From Fimbriimonadaceae bacterium (GTDB taxonomy: Bacteria; Armatimonadota; Fimbriimonadia; Fimbriimonadales; Fimbriimonadaceae), in contig JAHCHO010000003.1 of NCBI GenBank assembly GCA_026129685.1, forward strand, positions 62,001 to 126,000: a stretch of 64,000 nt of DNA, read 5' to 3'. The notes under the pieces were generated by a model. It made no database searches. It worked only from the letters and a program-made list of their open reading frames with translations, and was not told the origin of the DNA. Position 1 is the stretch's first letter. The number at the start of each line of letters is the position of its first letter. Shown here in pieces: positions 31,766 through 41,026 of the stretch. Both the position numbers and the translations under genes were made by a program.

Positions 31766-33109
31766 TCAGACGAGGTCGTAGATCAGGGGGAGCATGGGCG
31801 TCGGACGCTCGGACAGAACCAGCGCTTCGCGGACGCTCGCCTCGGCGGCTTCGGCATCGCGCGCGCCGGCGGCGTGGATGCGCGCGACCAAGTCCCCTTC
31901 CTCGAGCTTTCCGCCGACGGTGACGGGCAACTCGAGTCCGACCCCAGGGTCGATCTTGTCGTCCTTCTTGGTCCGGCCGCCGCCAAGTCGAACGACGGTC
32001 TCGCCGATGTGGCGTGCGTTCAGTTCTTGCACGTAGGCGCGCGGTCCGGCGTGCCGCACCTCCACGACGACCTCGGCGGCCGGGAGCCGCCGCGGTTCGT
32101 CCACGACGGCGACGTCGCCGCCTTGGGCGGCGACCCACTCCCTCGCCTTGCCGAGCGCCGCCCCCGACTGCATCGCGCGCTCCGCCATTTCGCGGCCCTC
32201 ACGGTCGCCCGTAGCGGTCCCGCTCAGGTCGAGCGCATAGCCGGCCAGTCGGACGCAGAGTTCGCGGAACCTCCCGTTCGTTCTTCCGGCGAGGGTATCG
32301 AAGGCCTCCCGCACCTCGAGGGCGTTGCCGACGCACACGCCCAAGGGGGCGTTCATGTCGGTCACGGCGGCGCGGACGTTGAGGCCGCACTTGCGCCCGA
32401 TGCGCACCAGCCAGCCCGCCAGTTCGCGGGACTTGTCGAGGGGTTGGATAAGCGCCCCGAAGCCCGTCTTGACGTCGAGCATCACCGACTCCGCCCCACC
32501 GGCAAGCTTCTTGCTGAGGATGCTCGACACCAGGAAGGGCAAGTTTTCGACGGTGCCGGTCGCGTCGCGCAGGGCGTACAGGGTCTTGTCGGCGGGCGCC
32601 AGTTCGCCGCTCGGGCCGGTGACCGCGATGCCGATCCGGGCGGCTTGGTCCTGCATCTGCTTGGCGGTCAGATCGGTTCGAAACCCCGGGATGCTGGCCA
32701 GTTTGTCGACGGTTCCGCCGGTGATGCCGAGTCCCCGTCCGCTCATTTTGACCACGGTGACGCCGCAGGCGGCGAGGAGGGGCATCAGGACAAGGCTCGT
32801 CTTGTCGCCGACGCCACCCGTGCTGTGCTTGTCGATCCACGGCTTCGGGAGCCGTCGAAGATCCAAGCGCTCGCCCGAGTCGGCCATCGCTTCGGTCAGC
32901 CAAGCGGTTTCGGTTTCGTTCAGGGGGTTCAGGAAGGCGGCCATGAGCCAGGCGGAAAGCTGGTAGTCGGGCACCAACTCCATCGCCGCCGCCTGAGCGA
33001 GGAAACGGATTTCGGCGCGCGTGTGGTCCTTTCGGTCCCGACGATGGGCGATAATCGCCTGCATCGTCTCCGAGGCGCGTTCGAACGCGAGACGCTGATG
33101 CGCCTCCAT
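31766..33109 (-). CDS. Thymidine / pyrimidine-nucleoside phosphorylase
   Basis: A 447-residue enzyme that splits pyrimidine nucleosides with phosphate. The family phosphate-binding motif is IDKHSTGGVGDKTSLVL, followed by KMSGRGLGITGGTVDKL, FLVSSILSKKLAGG and DVKTGFGA. The C-terminal barrel-sandwich domain ends in RIHAA. The start at 33109 has an excellent GGGAGGA ribosome site; an ATG 13 codons upstream and the more conserved MQAIIAHRRD start 15 codons downstream are alternatives. TATAGT at 33208-33213 on the minus strand may be its -10. Whether it prefers thymidine or uridine is not decided. Confidence 0.93.
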   Translation of the reverse strand: MEAHQRLAFERASETMQAIIAHRRDRKDHTRAEIRFLAQAAAMELVPDYQLSAWLMAAFLNPLNETETAWLTEAMADSGERLDLRRLPKPWIDKHSTGGVGDKTSLVLMPLLAACGVTVVKMSGRGLGITGGTVDKLASIPGFRTDLTAKQMQDQAARIGIAVTGPSGELAPADKTLYALRDATGTVENLPFLVSSILSKKLAGGAESVMLDVKTGFGALIQPLDKSRELAGWLVRIGRKCGLNVRAAVTDMNAPLGVCVGNALEVREAFDTLAGRTNGRFRELCVRLAGYALDLSGTATGDREGREMAERAMQSGAALGKAREWVAAQGGDVAVVDEPRRLPAAEVVVEVRHAGPRAYVQELNARHIGETVVRLGGGRTKKDDKIDPGVGLELPVTVGGKLEEGDLVARIHAAGARDAEAAEASVREALVLSERPTPMLPLIYDLV

Positions 33110-33261
33110 CAGCTTTCCTCCCGGGTTCGCCAACCGCACCGACAGCACCGCCCGTCATCCGTGGGGGGCGCGTCAACGATCAGGCGGGAGTCCATGGCTA
33201 CGGTCAGACTATAGACCTTGGCCGCACCGTTCGGGTTCCCCGCCGGACCAAAGAGCGAGCG

Positions 33262-34242
33262 TTACACCGGACTTGGCTTGCGAAAGTCGAACGGGGCGGG
33301 CATGGTCTCCCGCTCCGTCACGATCCAATCGATGAGCGAGCCGGGGGTGACGTCGAACGCGGGATTGAGCACGGGGCATCCTTCGGGGGCGAGGCGCACG
33401 CCGTCGAAGGTGGTGACCTCCTCCTCGCCCCGGTGTTCAATGGGGATCGCGTCGCCCGTTTCGAGGGACGGGTCGATCGTCGAGGTCGGGGCGGCAATGG
33501 CGAAGGGGATGCCGTGGTGGCGGGCGAGCACGGCCAGGGCGTAGGTGCCGATTTTGTTGGCGGTGTCACCGTTCGCGGCGATCCGGTCGGCCCCCGCGAT
33601 GACGAAGTCCACGGTTCCGGCGCGCATGAGAGACGCGGCGGCGGAGTCGGGGACGAGGCGAAAGGGGATGCCGTCCCGCATGAGTTCCCAGGCGGTGAGG
33701 CGCATGCCTTGGAGCCTTGGCCGGGTCTCGCAGGCGATCACGAAGAGGTCACGGTCGCGCTCCCAGGCGGTGCGGACGACGCCGAGGGCGGTGCCGTGCT
33801 CGGAAGTTGCGAGGCCCCCGGTGTTGCAGATCGTGAGCACCCGGCTACCGGGTTTGAGGAGGTCGGCGCCGTTGCGTCCGATGGCGCGGTTCATCGCCCG
33901 GTCCTCCTCTTCGATCGCGCGGGCCTCGGCGAGGGCGGAACCGGCGGTCCAGGGCGTCACCCGCGCCATGCGGTCGAGGGCCCAGAAGAGGTTGACGGCG
34001 GTGGGGCGGGAGGCGGCCAGCCCTCGGCTCGCCTCGTTGCGCTCGCCCGCGCGGGCGGCGAGGGCCATGCCGTAAGCGGCGGCGATCCCGATCGCGGGGG
34101 CGCCTCGCACGACCATGTCGCGAATCGCCGCCACGACCCCGGGCCATGCGTCAAACCGGAGCCACCGTTCTTGGGCGGGGAGAAGGCGCTGGTCGAGGAG
34201 CCAGAGGGCGTCGTCCTCCCAGCGCAACGGGCGGATGGGCAT
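33262..34242 (-). CDS. mtnA: Methylthioribose-1-phosphate isomerase
   Basis: A 326-residue protein of the eIF2B-like family that isomerises 5-methylthioribose-1-phosphate to the ribulose form in methionine salvage. Motifs: [39 protein letters not shown] with the catalytic Cys, [38 protein letters not shown] with the catalytic Asp, and [10 protein letters not shown]. Start at the ATG at 34242, with TATCCT ending 7 bases before it. Other mtn genes are absent, but the thymidine phosphorylase just downstream is also nucleoside salvage. Confidence 0.95.
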   Translation of the reverse strand: MPIRPLRWEDDALWLLDQRLLPAQERWLRFDAWPGVVAAIRDMVVRGAPAIGIAAAYGMALAARAGERNEASRGLAASRPTAVNLFWALDRMARVTPWTAGSALAEARAIEEEDRAMNRAIGRNGADLLKPGSRVLTICNTGGLATSEHGTALGVVRTAWERDRDLFVIACETRPRLQGMRLTAWELMRDGIPFRLVPDSAAASLMRAGTVDFVIAGADRIAANGDTANKIGTYALAVLARHHGIPFAIAAPTSTIDPSLETGDAIPIEHRGEEEVTTFDGVRLAPEGCPVLNPAFDVTPGSLIDWIVTERETMPAPFDFRKPSPV

Positions 34243-34249
34243 GGCCACG

Positions 34250-34255
34250 AGGATA
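34250..34255 (-). promoter_or_regulatory. -10-like TATCCT before mtnA
   Basis: TATCCT on the minus strand ends 7 bases before the mtnA ATG, with no ribosome site. Confidence 0.5.
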
Positions 34256-34265
34256 CCGGGCGGCT

Positions 34266-34994
34266 TCAGCGAAGCTCGTCGGCCAGACGGTGGAGTTCGT
34301 CGGTGGAACGGTCTCCCACGACCATGAGCGCGAATCCGTTCTCCTCCCAGGTCACGCAGTTCATCTCGCGCATGGTCTGGGCGCAGAAGTAGACGTGGTC
34401 GGTGAAGGGGGTCGTCGCTCGGGCGGCGGCGGGGTCCTCGACCATCACCAGGGACACGTCGCCCTTGCCGTCCGACAGGTTGACGCGGGCCATTCGGCGG
34501 CCGTGGAAGGTCATGGCGACCCCGCCGGAGACGCGCCACGCCTGCGACTCGCTCGGTTGGGAGCCGAAGGCGTCTTGGAACCACTGTCGGTAGCGCGAGG
34601 CATCGAGAAGGCGCGACTCGCCGCTTGGGAACATCCCGGAGGCGAGCATCGCCACGTCGCGGGCGCGCACGTCCGGCGCGCCAAAGGTGCGCTGGAGCAT
34701 GGCCGTGCCGACGAGGGCGGCTAGTAGAATTCCGCTCAGTCCCCAGGCGTAACGACCGACGAAGGACTCGATGCGGCGCGTCTTGTCGATCGCGTCGAGG
34801 CGACGCACGCACTGGGACCAGGCGTCGTCCACCGACGGTTGCTCGAGCTTGGAGCGGAGGCAGGCGCGCAACGCGCGGACCGCCTCCAGTTCGCGCCGCC
34901 CGGCGGGCGCATCGGCGAGCCGGGTGGCCCGATCGAGATCGTCGCCTCGGCATTCGCCGTCGGCCAGAGAGTGGACGTCCAACAAGTCGTTCAT
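34266..34994 (-). CDS. Probable anti-sigma factor
   Basis: A 242-residue protein whose ATG overlaps the sigma-factor stop by four bases. Residues 1-70 are a charged cytoplasmic domain with [20 protein letters not shown], the start pattern of anti-sigma factors, though the zinc-binding HxxxCxxC is absent. One membrane segment ([19 protein letters not shown]) is near residue 83-101. The outer 140 residues contain a DUF4367-like strand-rich part ([36 protein letters not shown]). It should hold the sigma factor until an envelope signal frees it; the signal is unknown. Confidence 0.75.
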   Translation of the reverse strand: MNDLLDVHSLADGECRGDDLDRATRLADAPAGRRELEAVRALRACLRSKLEQPSVDDAWSQCVRRLDAIDKTRRIESFVGRYAWGLSGILLAALVGTAMLQRTFGAPDVRARDVAMLASGMFPSGESRLLDASRYRQWFQDAFGSQPSESQAWRVSGGVAMTFHGRRMARVNLSDGKGDVSLVMVEDPAAARATTPFTDHVYFCAQTMREMNCVTWEENGFALMVVGDRSTDELHRLADELR

Positions 34995-35554
34995 GCTTCG
35001 CGATCCTCGCGCAGGTAGCCCTGTTCGCGGGCGTAGGTTTCCAGAAGCCTCCTCAGAATGGCCCGCCCCCTCGCGAGCCTCGACCGGACGGTGCCGATCG
35101 GCACCTGGGTCGCGTCCGCGATTTCCTGGTAGCTCAAGCCTTCGATGTCGCTGAGGATGACCGTCATTCTAAAGTCGTCGGGCACCTGCCCCAGAGCCTC
35201 TTCGATTTCGGCGCCGACCAAACCGTCGAAGACCTGGCGGTCCGGCGCCTGATTCTCGTCGGACACGGGTTCGATCGCATTGTCGTCGTCCAAGGAACCG
35301 AGCTGGGGCCCGCGCTGTCGCTGTCGGTAGCGGTTGATGTACAGGTTCGTGACGATCCGAAGCAACCAGGCCTTGAAGTTCGTTCCGTCGAAGCGCTCGT
35401 ACGCCTCGTAAGCGCGGACCAAGGCCTCCTGGGCCAGGTCCTCCGCTTCTTCGCGGCTTCGGGTGAGGCGGAGGGCCGTCCCGAGAACCGACGGGAACAC
35501 CTTTTCGGCTTCTTGCTCGAACCGGTCCCGTAGGCTGTGCCGCTTGAACAGCAT
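34991..35554 (-). CDS. ECF-type RNA polymerase sigma factor (SigE/RpoE-like)
   Basis: A 187-residue group IV sigma factor. Region 2 is [20 protein letters not shown] and [20 protein letters not shown]; an acidic linker ([18 protein letters not shown]) joins it to region 4, [20 protein letters not shown] with [14 protein letters not shown] as the recognition helix. The ATG at 35554 gives the normal length; a frame extension to 35677 has no sigma features. TACACT ends 9 bases before the ATG. It is followed by its likely anti-sigma gene in the same operon. Confidence 0.93.
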   Translation of the reverse strand: MLFKRHSLRDRFEQEAEKVFPSVLGTALRLTRSREEAEDLAQEALVRAYEAYERFDGTNFKAWLLRIVTNLYINRYRQRQRGPQLGSLDDDNAIEPVSDENQAPDRQVFDGLVGAEIEEALGQVPDDFRMTVILSDIEGLSYQEIADATQVPIGTVRSRLARGRAILRRLLETYAREQGYLREDREA

Positions 35555-35563
35555 GGGTCCGGC

Positions 35564-35569
35564 AGTGTA
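35564..35569 (-). promoter_or_regulatory. -10-like TACACT before the ECF sigma gene
   Basis: TACACT on the minus strand ends 9 bases before the ATG at 35554; leader would be 0-3 bases. Confidence 0.45.
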
Positions 35570-35663
35570 CCTTCGGTCAGGTTCAACAGCCCCGGCGGGC
35601 CGGACGGTTCCCGCTTGGCGAGAATCCTCGCCCGACGGTGAAGCCGCGCCCCCGACGATGGCG

Positions 35664-35669
35664 TATTCT
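35664..35669 (+). promoter_or_regulatory. -10-like TATTCT before the propeller-pilin-head gene
   Basis: TATTCT, then GGGTTC, then the ATG at 35676; no ribosome site. Confidence 0.55.
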
Positions 35670-35675
35670 GGGTTC

Positions 35676-37052
35676 ATGCGAGCAAGGTACGTCCTCGTCG
35701 TCGCCGCCGCTCATCTTGCGAGCGCCGGTCTTGGCCAGTCGCTGAACGACATGATGGTCACGGGCGACAAGGCGATGATGATGATGCCGCCGACGGTCGC
35801 GTCGGAAGGGCAGGTCGAGCACCTGGCCTGGTCGAGCGACGGACGGTACCTGGTGCTCCAGCGCGCCGTCCTCAAGTTGTCCGGCCGGCGGCTCGCCGAA
35901 CTCATGCTGCACCCGCCCACCGGGCCGACCAATCCGGACGAGTTCTACGAATCGCGACTCGAAGCGTACGACGTGGAGACCGGCAACCGCAAAACGGTGA
36001 TCAGCCGTCCCGGCCAAACGAGCCTCTGGGGGGCTTGGGCCGGGGGACGGCCCGTCTACCTCGCCTTCGTCCGCACGAAGCCGACCCGGCCGGACCAGAA
36101 AGAGGGGACGTCGTTGCTTCGGTACGACGCGGCGAACGGGGTCTCGTCCATCGTCTGGAGCAGTTCGACGCCGTACGCCGAGACGCACCTGTTCCTCTCG
36201 CCCACCCTGCCGACCGGCTTCGCCGTGTTGCGGCCCGAGGACGGCGTTCCCCAAGCCATGGGCTTGGACGGCGACCTGCGCCCGGTCGGATCGCCGGTCG
36301 CCTTCGCCGACTTCGGGGCGCGAACGCCGTTTTCGTACTGGACGGAGGACGGGACACGCCTGGTGGCGGTCGAGGGTCACATGGAGGAGGAGAGCCGAAC
36401 GTACCGCCAGACGTTCCGCACCTTCGACCCCCGGACGCTCACCTCGGCGATGCCGAAAGACCGACCGAAGCCCTACTCGCCGCCCACGACCCTTCAGGCC
36501 AACGTCGTGACGCAGCGACTCGGGACGCCACGCGACCGGACGTTCTCCGTCGGCCTCCTGACGGGGGGCGAGGCGCAGGGTCCGGTGGCCGACCGCAAAG
36601 AGCCGGACCCGCCGGGGGTCGTCGACCTGGAGGTGGAGCGCGTCGAGGTCTCGCCGACCGGCCGACACGTCGCCTACACGCACAAGGGGATCGCGATGGT
36701 ACGCGAACTCGTGGAGGTCCCGCGCTCGGTCTACGAGCAGGCGCGCAACGCGGCGGCGAGGGTGGAGGCGCTTTCGAAGGGCAAGCAGTGCGCGCTCGCT
36801 TTGCTCATGTTTGCCGCGGATAACGGTGACAAATTGCCTTCGAACAAGGACGACTGGGCCAAGGCGATCGAGCCGTACCTGAAGAACGCCTCGCTTCTAG
36901 AGGGCTTCGTCTACACGTACGGAGGCGGGTTCATGACCGAGATCGGGAGTCCCGCGACCCAAGAGATCGGCTACGTGAACGCCCCGGGGGGACGGGCGAT
37001 CGTCTACGCGGACGGGCACGTGAGGTTCGTCGCGGACGGCGGCGCTACGTAA
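35676..37052 (+). CDS. Exported propeller fused to a pilin-like head
   Basis: A 458-residue exported protein (signal peptide MRARYVLVVAAAHLASAGLGQ). Residues 45-345 carry TolB/WD-like repeats: HLAWSSDGRYLVLQR, LEAYDVETGNRKTV, SPTGRHVAYTHKGIAM. The last 100 residues are a different unit: KGKQCALALLMFAADNGDKL, then EPYLKNASLLEGFVYTYGGG and AIVYADGHVRFVADGG, the same order as in the head of the prepilin at 30866, but with no prepilin signal. The two units seem fused in one gene. It ends 8 bases inside the convergent nadB. Function unknown. Confidence 0.72.
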   Translation: MRARYVLVVAAAHLASAGLGQSLNDMMVTGDKAMMMMPPTVASEGQVEHLAWSSDGRYLVLQRAVLKLSGRRLAELMLHPPTGPTNPDEFYESRLEAYDVETGNRKTVISRPGQTSLWGAWAGGRPVYLAFVRTKPTRPDQKEGTSLLRYDAANGVSSIVWSSSTPYAETHLFLSPTLPTGFAVLRPEDGVPQAMGLDGDLRPVGSPVAFADFGARTPFSYWTEDGTRLVAVEGHMEEESRTYRQTFRTFDPRTLTSAMPKDRPKPYSPPTTLQANVVTQRLGTPRDRTFSVGLLTGGEAQGPVADRKEPDPPGVVDLEVERVEVSPTGRHVAYTHKGIAMVRELVEVPRSVYEQARNAAARVEALSKGKQCALALLMFAADNGDKLPSNKDDWAKAIEPYLKNASLLEGFVYTYGGGFMTEIGSPATQEIGYVNAPGGRAIVYADGHVRFVADGGAT

Positions 37053-38544
37053 GGTCCTCGTTGTAGTGAAGGCCGACGTTGACCCGGCGGGCGGCGGCGC
37101 CCTCGACGACGTGACGGGCGGCGACGAGGAGGTTGCGGGTCTCGAGGGCGTAGACCGAGAACGGCGCGACGGGGGCGGCGTCGTAGGATTTGATCAACTT
37201 TTCGATGCCTTTCTTGGCTTGTTTCAGACCGGCATCGGTCCGCACGATCGATACGTGGTCGGTCATGAGTTTCTGAAGCTGCCGACGAATGGCGATCGCA
37301 TCGTTTTCGGGGATGGAGTGGGGGACGGGACGATCGTCCACGTCCTCGCTCGGCGCGGGTTCGTGCGCCCCGGCGTCGGCGGCGGACCGCCCGAACACCA
37401 TTGCCTCGAGCAGGCTGTTGCTGGCAAGCCGGTTCGCCCCGTGGACGCCCGTGCTCGCCACCTCGCCCGCCGCGTAGAGTCCGGGGACGGAGGTGCGCCC
37501 GTCCAGGTCGGTGACGACGCCGCCGCACGAATAGTGCTGGGCGGGGACCACGGGAATCCAATGCTTGTGCATGGCGATCCCCGCCTCGGCGAGCTTCGCG
37601 CCGATGGTCGGGAACTCCTCGGCCAATCGCTCGGGCGGGAGGTGGGTCGTGTCGAGGTAGACGCACCAGGTGTTGAGGCGCTTGATCTCCGCGTCGATCG
37701 CGCGCGCGACGACGTCGCGCGGGGCAAGTTCCAAGCGCGGATCGCAGTCGTACATGAAGCGCGTGCCAAGGTGGTTGCGGAGGGTGGCGCCCGCCCCCCG
37801 GACGGCCTCGCTGATAAGAAACCCCCGCATTTGGGGGTGATAGAAGGTCGTCGGGTGGAACTGCATGAACTCCATGTTCGCGATCGTCGCGCCGATCGCG
37901 TCGGCGAGGGCGATGCCGTCACCGGTGGCGACGCGCGGGTTCGTGGAGTGGGTGTACATCATGCCGCAACCGCCGGCGGCCAGAAGGGTGGCGCGGGCGA
38001 GGACCTTCCGCTCTCCGATCGGCAGCATGACGCGCGCGCCGACGCACCTTCCCTGGGCGGTGAGCAGACTCGTCACGAAGGCGTGCTCGTAGACGGTGAT
38101 CCGAGGGTTGGCGCGGGCAGCGTTGGTGACGGCGCGCTCGATCTCCCAGCCCGTTTTGTCGGCGTGGTGGACGATGCGATGGCGGCTATGGCCCCCTTCC
38201 CTGCCGAGGGCGAGGGGGTTGTCGGGGTCGCCGTTCTCGCGGTCGAACCGGGCGCCCGTCTCCATCAGCCATTCGATGGCGTCGGGGGCCGAGCGAACCA
38301 AGTGGCGCACGGCATTCGGATCGCACAGCCCGGCGCCCGCGACGAGGGTGTCGTGCTCGTGCAGTTCCCACGAGTCGGCCTCTCCCACGGCGGCAGCGAT
38401 GCCGCCTTGCGCGTAGGTGGTGTTGCTCTCGGCGAACTCCGCTTTGGTGAACACCGCCACCGTGCCGTGGGTCGCCGCCTCGAGCGCGTAGGAGAGCCCC
38501 GCAATCCCGCTTCCGATGACGAGGAAATCGACGCGTTCGTCCAT
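37045..38544 (-). CDS. nadB: L-aspartate oxidase
   Basis: A 499-residue flavoprotein that oxidises L-aspartate to iminoaspartate in NAD synthesis. FAD site VIGSGIAGLSYALEA at the N-terminus, then NTTYAQGGIAAA, the active-site part GREGGHSRHRIVHHADKTG, MEFMQFHPTTFY, HYSCGGVVTDLDGRTSVPGL and ANRLASNSLLEAMVFG, all matching NadB and not the related succinate dehydrogenase (which has an RSH..., HTGHxG pattern). The ATG at 38544 is the natural start; the frame is open 35 codons further. CATAAT lies 10 bases upstream. nadA and nadC are not in the window. Confidence 0.95.
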   Translation of the reverse strand: MDERVDFLVIGSGIAGLSYALEAATHGTVAVFTKAEFAESNTTYAQGGIAAAVGEADSWELHEHDTLVAGAGLCDPNAVRHLVRSAPDAIEWLMETGARFDRENGDPDNPLALGREGGHSRHRIVHHADKTGWEIERAVTNAARANPRITVYEHAFVTSLLTAQGRCVGARVMLPIGERKVLARATLLAAGGCGMMYTHSTNPRVATGDGIALADAIGATIANMEFMQFHPTTFYHPQMRGFLISEAVRGAGATLRNHLGTRFMYDCDPRLELAPRDVVARAIDAEIKRLNTWCVYLDTTHLPPERLAEEFPTIGAKLAEAGIAMHKHWIPVVPAQHYSCGGVVTDLDGRTSVPGLYAAGEVASTGVHGANRLASNSLLEAMVFGRSAADAGAHEPAPSEDVDDRPVPHSIPENDAIAIRRQLQKLMTDHVSIVRTDAGLKQAKKGIEKLIKSYDAAPVAPFSVYALETRNLLVAARHVVEGAAARRVNVGLHYNEDLT

Positions 38545-38686
38545 GGCGGACCCCATTATGGGGGAGGAGCGTGCAGGAGCGCGGAGCGCTTGGCCGGCGT
38601 CGTCGCGAAGCACCGCTGTCCCGACCGCCGGGACGCCCCCGATGTGCAAGAATCCCCCCGGTTGCCCGCCGAACCACGGAACGACG

Positions 38687-39187
38687 ATGGACGAAACAAG
38701 GAAACCTCACCGACCCGCGCAAGAGAGCGTCGCTCCCGCCACGGGCGGAGCCGGCGAGCCAACCTCGGGCGACTTCCAGGACGTTACGGACGGGATCGTC
38801 GCCATCGTTCGGGAGCACTTCCCGACCGTACAAGCCATCTACCTCTTCGGGTCGTTTGGGACGGAGGACGAGTGGCCGACCAGCGACGTGGACCTCGCGG
38901 TGCTGCTGCCCCACGGCGAATCCCTTAGGATGCCGAGCCTCGCCGGCAATTCCTGCCACGAGGCTCTCGTCGCCGCGCTAGGGAAAGAGGTTGATTTGCT
39001 GAACGCGCGGGAGGTCTCGACGGTGTTCCAGAAGGAGATCGTGGCGACCGGGCGGCTCTTGTTCCATACCGACGAGGCGGCGGCCGAGTTCGAGATGTAC
39101 TCCCTCTCGCTCTACCAGCGGCTAAACGAGGAGCGCGCCGCGATCCTCAAGGCTTTTGCGGAATCCGGGAGGGCGTACGCCGTATGA
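38687..39187 (+). CDS. mntA: MntA-like nucleotidyltransferase antitoxin
   Basis: A 166-residue minimal nucleotidyltransferase. The signature GSFGTEDEWPTSDVDLAVL gives G55-S56 and D67/D69, the metal site of the pol-beta fold. In the type VII toxin-antitoxin system MntA transfers AMP from ATP to a tyrosine of the HepT toxin and so silences it. The first 28 residues are hydrophilic and not part of the fold. Its stop overlaps the ATG of the HepT gene (ATGA), which fits the MntA-HepT arrangement. Confidence 0.88.
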   Translation: MDETRKPHRPAQESVAPATGGAGEPTSGDFQDVTDGIVAIVREHFPTVQAIYLFGSFGTEDEWPTSDVDLAVLLPHGESLRMPSLAGNSCHEALVAALGKEVDLLNAREVSTVFQKEIVATGRLLFHTDEAAAEFEMYSLSLYQRLNEERAAILKAFAESGRAYAV

Positions 39188-39615
39188 ACGACCTCGTCGT
39201 CAACAAGATTCAGAGCATCCAGCGGTGCATTCTTCGCGCCCGAGAGGGGTACGAAGCGGATCCGATCGGCTTCGCGACCAACTATTCGCGCCAGGATGCG
39301 GCGCTCCTGAACGTCTTGCGGGCTTGCGAAACGGCGATCGATCTCGCCAACCACGTCATTCGTGTTCGGAAGTTGGGGGTTCCGGTCTCGAGCGCGGACG
39401 GTTTCCGACTGCTCCATTCCGCAGGCTTGCTCGAAGAGCGACTCGCCCAGCGCATGGCGAGGATGGTGGGGTTTCGGAACACGGTCGTCCATCAGTATCG
39501 AGAGGTGGATCTAGGCATCGTCGAATCGGTCCTCACGAAGGAACTGGACCAGCTGCTCGCGTTCACCGACCGGATGCGCGAGGCCTCCGAGACGCCTCGG
39601 GCCGAACCGCGATAG
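39184..39615 (+). CDS. hepT: HepT-like toxin (HEPN ribonuclease)
   Basis: A 143-residue, all-helical HEPN protein. The active motif is RNTVVHQY: R98, N99 and H103 make the Rx4H ribonuclease site and Y105 the HxY position that MntA AMPylates in the characterised pair (established for the Shewanella system). ETAIDLANHVI is the other conserved HepT phrase. It is translationally coupled to mntA. It ends before a separate thiolase gene. The pair is unlinked to any CRISPR locus. Confidence 0.9.
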   Translation: MNDLVVNKIQSIQRCILRAREGYEADPIGFATNYSRQDAALLNVLRACETAIDLANHVIRVRKLGVPVSSADGFRLLHSAGLLEERLAQRMARMVGFRNTVVHQYREVDLGIVESVLTKELDQLLAFTDRMREASETPRAEPR

Positions 39616-39772
39616 GGCGGCGCCGCGCTGACACGGGGGCGGAGATTGGCCCGCGCCGTCCTGGCGGTGCGCAGCGGACACCCGGACCCATCGGTCCCCG
39701 TTGGTCGGCGCCCCGGGCGCCAAGGTACGCTTCACCCATAGGTCGCCGAAGTCGGCGATCACCGAGGAATCC

Positions 39773-40951
39773 ATGAACGAAGTCGTCCTTCTCTCCGGGG
39801 TTCGCACACCGATCGGCGCGTTTCAGGGCGCGCTCGCTTCCCTTTCCGCCCCTCAACTCGGGGCGGTCGCCATACGGGCGGCGATCGAGCGGGCGGGGGT
39901 GAAGCCGGCCGAACTCGACGAAGTCCTCATGGGCAACGTGCTGAGCGGGGGCCTCGGCCAGGCGCCGAGCCGACAGGCGGCGATCGGGGCGGGGGTACCG
40001 ACGAGCGTCCCGTGCTCCACAATCAACAAGGTGTGCGGTTCGGGGATGAAAGCGGCGATGCTGGCCGCGCAGGCGATCCGGCTGGGCGACGCGAGCCTGA
40101 TCGTGGCGGGCGGGATGGAGTCCATGAGCAACGCGCCGTACCTTCTCGACAAGGCGCGCACCGGCTATCGGATGGGCAACGGGACGCTCATCGATTCGAT
40201 GGTGCACGACGGCCTCTGGGACCCCTACAACAACTGCCACATGGGGATGTGCGGCGACCAAACCTCGGCGACCTTCCAGATCGGGCGCGACGAACTCGAC
40301 GCCTTCGCCGCTGAAAGCTACCGCCGCGCGCTCGCGGCCCAGGCGGAGGGACGATTCCAGGACGAGATCGTCGGCGTCTCGGTGCCTCAGCGCAAGGGCG
40401 ATCCGGTGATCGTGAGCGAGGACGAGGAACCCGGGAAGGGACAGCCGGCGAAGCTGGGGTCGCTCCGTCCGGCGTTCGCCAAGGACGGGGTGACGACGGC
40501 GGGCAACGCGAGTTCGATCGACGACGGGGCGGCGGCGATGGTCCTCTCGAGCCTCGAGGTCGCCCAGAAGCGGGGACTCAAGCCGCTCGCCAAACTGGTC
40601 GGCTACGCGCAACACGCCCAGGAGCCGCAGTGGTTCACCACCGCGCCGGCGGGAGCAATCGAGAAACTGCTCTCGGCGCACGGCCTGACCGTCGCCGACG
40701 TGGACCTGTTCGAGGTGAACGAGGCCTTCGCGGTGGTGGCGATGATCGTCGCGCGGCAGGTGGGCATCCCGCCCGAGAAGCTGAACGTGAACGGCGGGGC
40801 GGTCGCCCTCGGCCACCCGATCGGGATGACGGGCGCGCGGCTGATCCTCACCGCCGCGCACGAGTTGCGTCGCCGGGGCGGGCGTTACGCGGTCGCGACC
40901 CCCTGCATCGGCGGGGGCGAGGCGACGGCGGTGCTGCTCGAAAGGATGTAG
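39773..40951 (+). CDS. Acetyl-CoA C-acetyltransferase (thiolase)
   Basis: A 392-residue thiolase. The nucleophile Cys is in TINKVCGSGMKA near residue 88, with NEAFA, GGAVALGHPIGMTGAR (His) and ATPCIGGGEATAVLL (second Cys) near the end. The sequence is of the biosynthetic (AtoB/PhaA) type: short, with IKPxEID-like KPAELDEVLMGNVL. GAGG precedes the ATG at 39773. It is alone; no hydroxybutyryl-CoA genes lie nearby, so the pathway (ketone body, PHB or mevalonate-like) is open. Confidence 0.95.
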   Translation: MNEVVLLSGVRTPIGAFQGALASLSAPQLGAVAIRAAIERAGVKPAELDEVLMGNVLSGGLGQAPSRQAAIGAGVPTSVPCSTINKVCGSGMKAAMLAAQAIRLGDASLIVAGGMESMSNAPYLLDKARTGYRMGNGTLIDSMVHDGLWDPYNNCHMGMCGDQTSATFQIGRDELDAFAAESYRRALAAQAEGRFQDEIVGVSVPQRKGDPVIVSEDEEPGKGQPAKLGSLRPAFAKDGVTTAGNASSIDDGAAAMVLSSLEVAQKRGLKPLAKLVGYAQHAQEPQWFTTAPAGAIEKLLSAHGLTVADVDLFEVNEAFAVVAMIVARQVGIPPEKLNVNGGAVALGHPIGMTGARLILTAAHELRRRGGRYAVATPCIGGGEATAVLLERM

Positions 40952-41026
40952 GAGGGCCGAGAAGGAGGACCGGGGAAACGGAATCCTCCGTGAAGCCCAC
41001 TTCCCTCTAGGAAGCACCCTGACCCT

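Noticed and set aside
39720-39772. Attenuator before the thiolase
   Set aside because: TCGCCG/CGGCGA forms a small stem but there is no T-run and no alternative pairing; probably chance in high-GC DNA.
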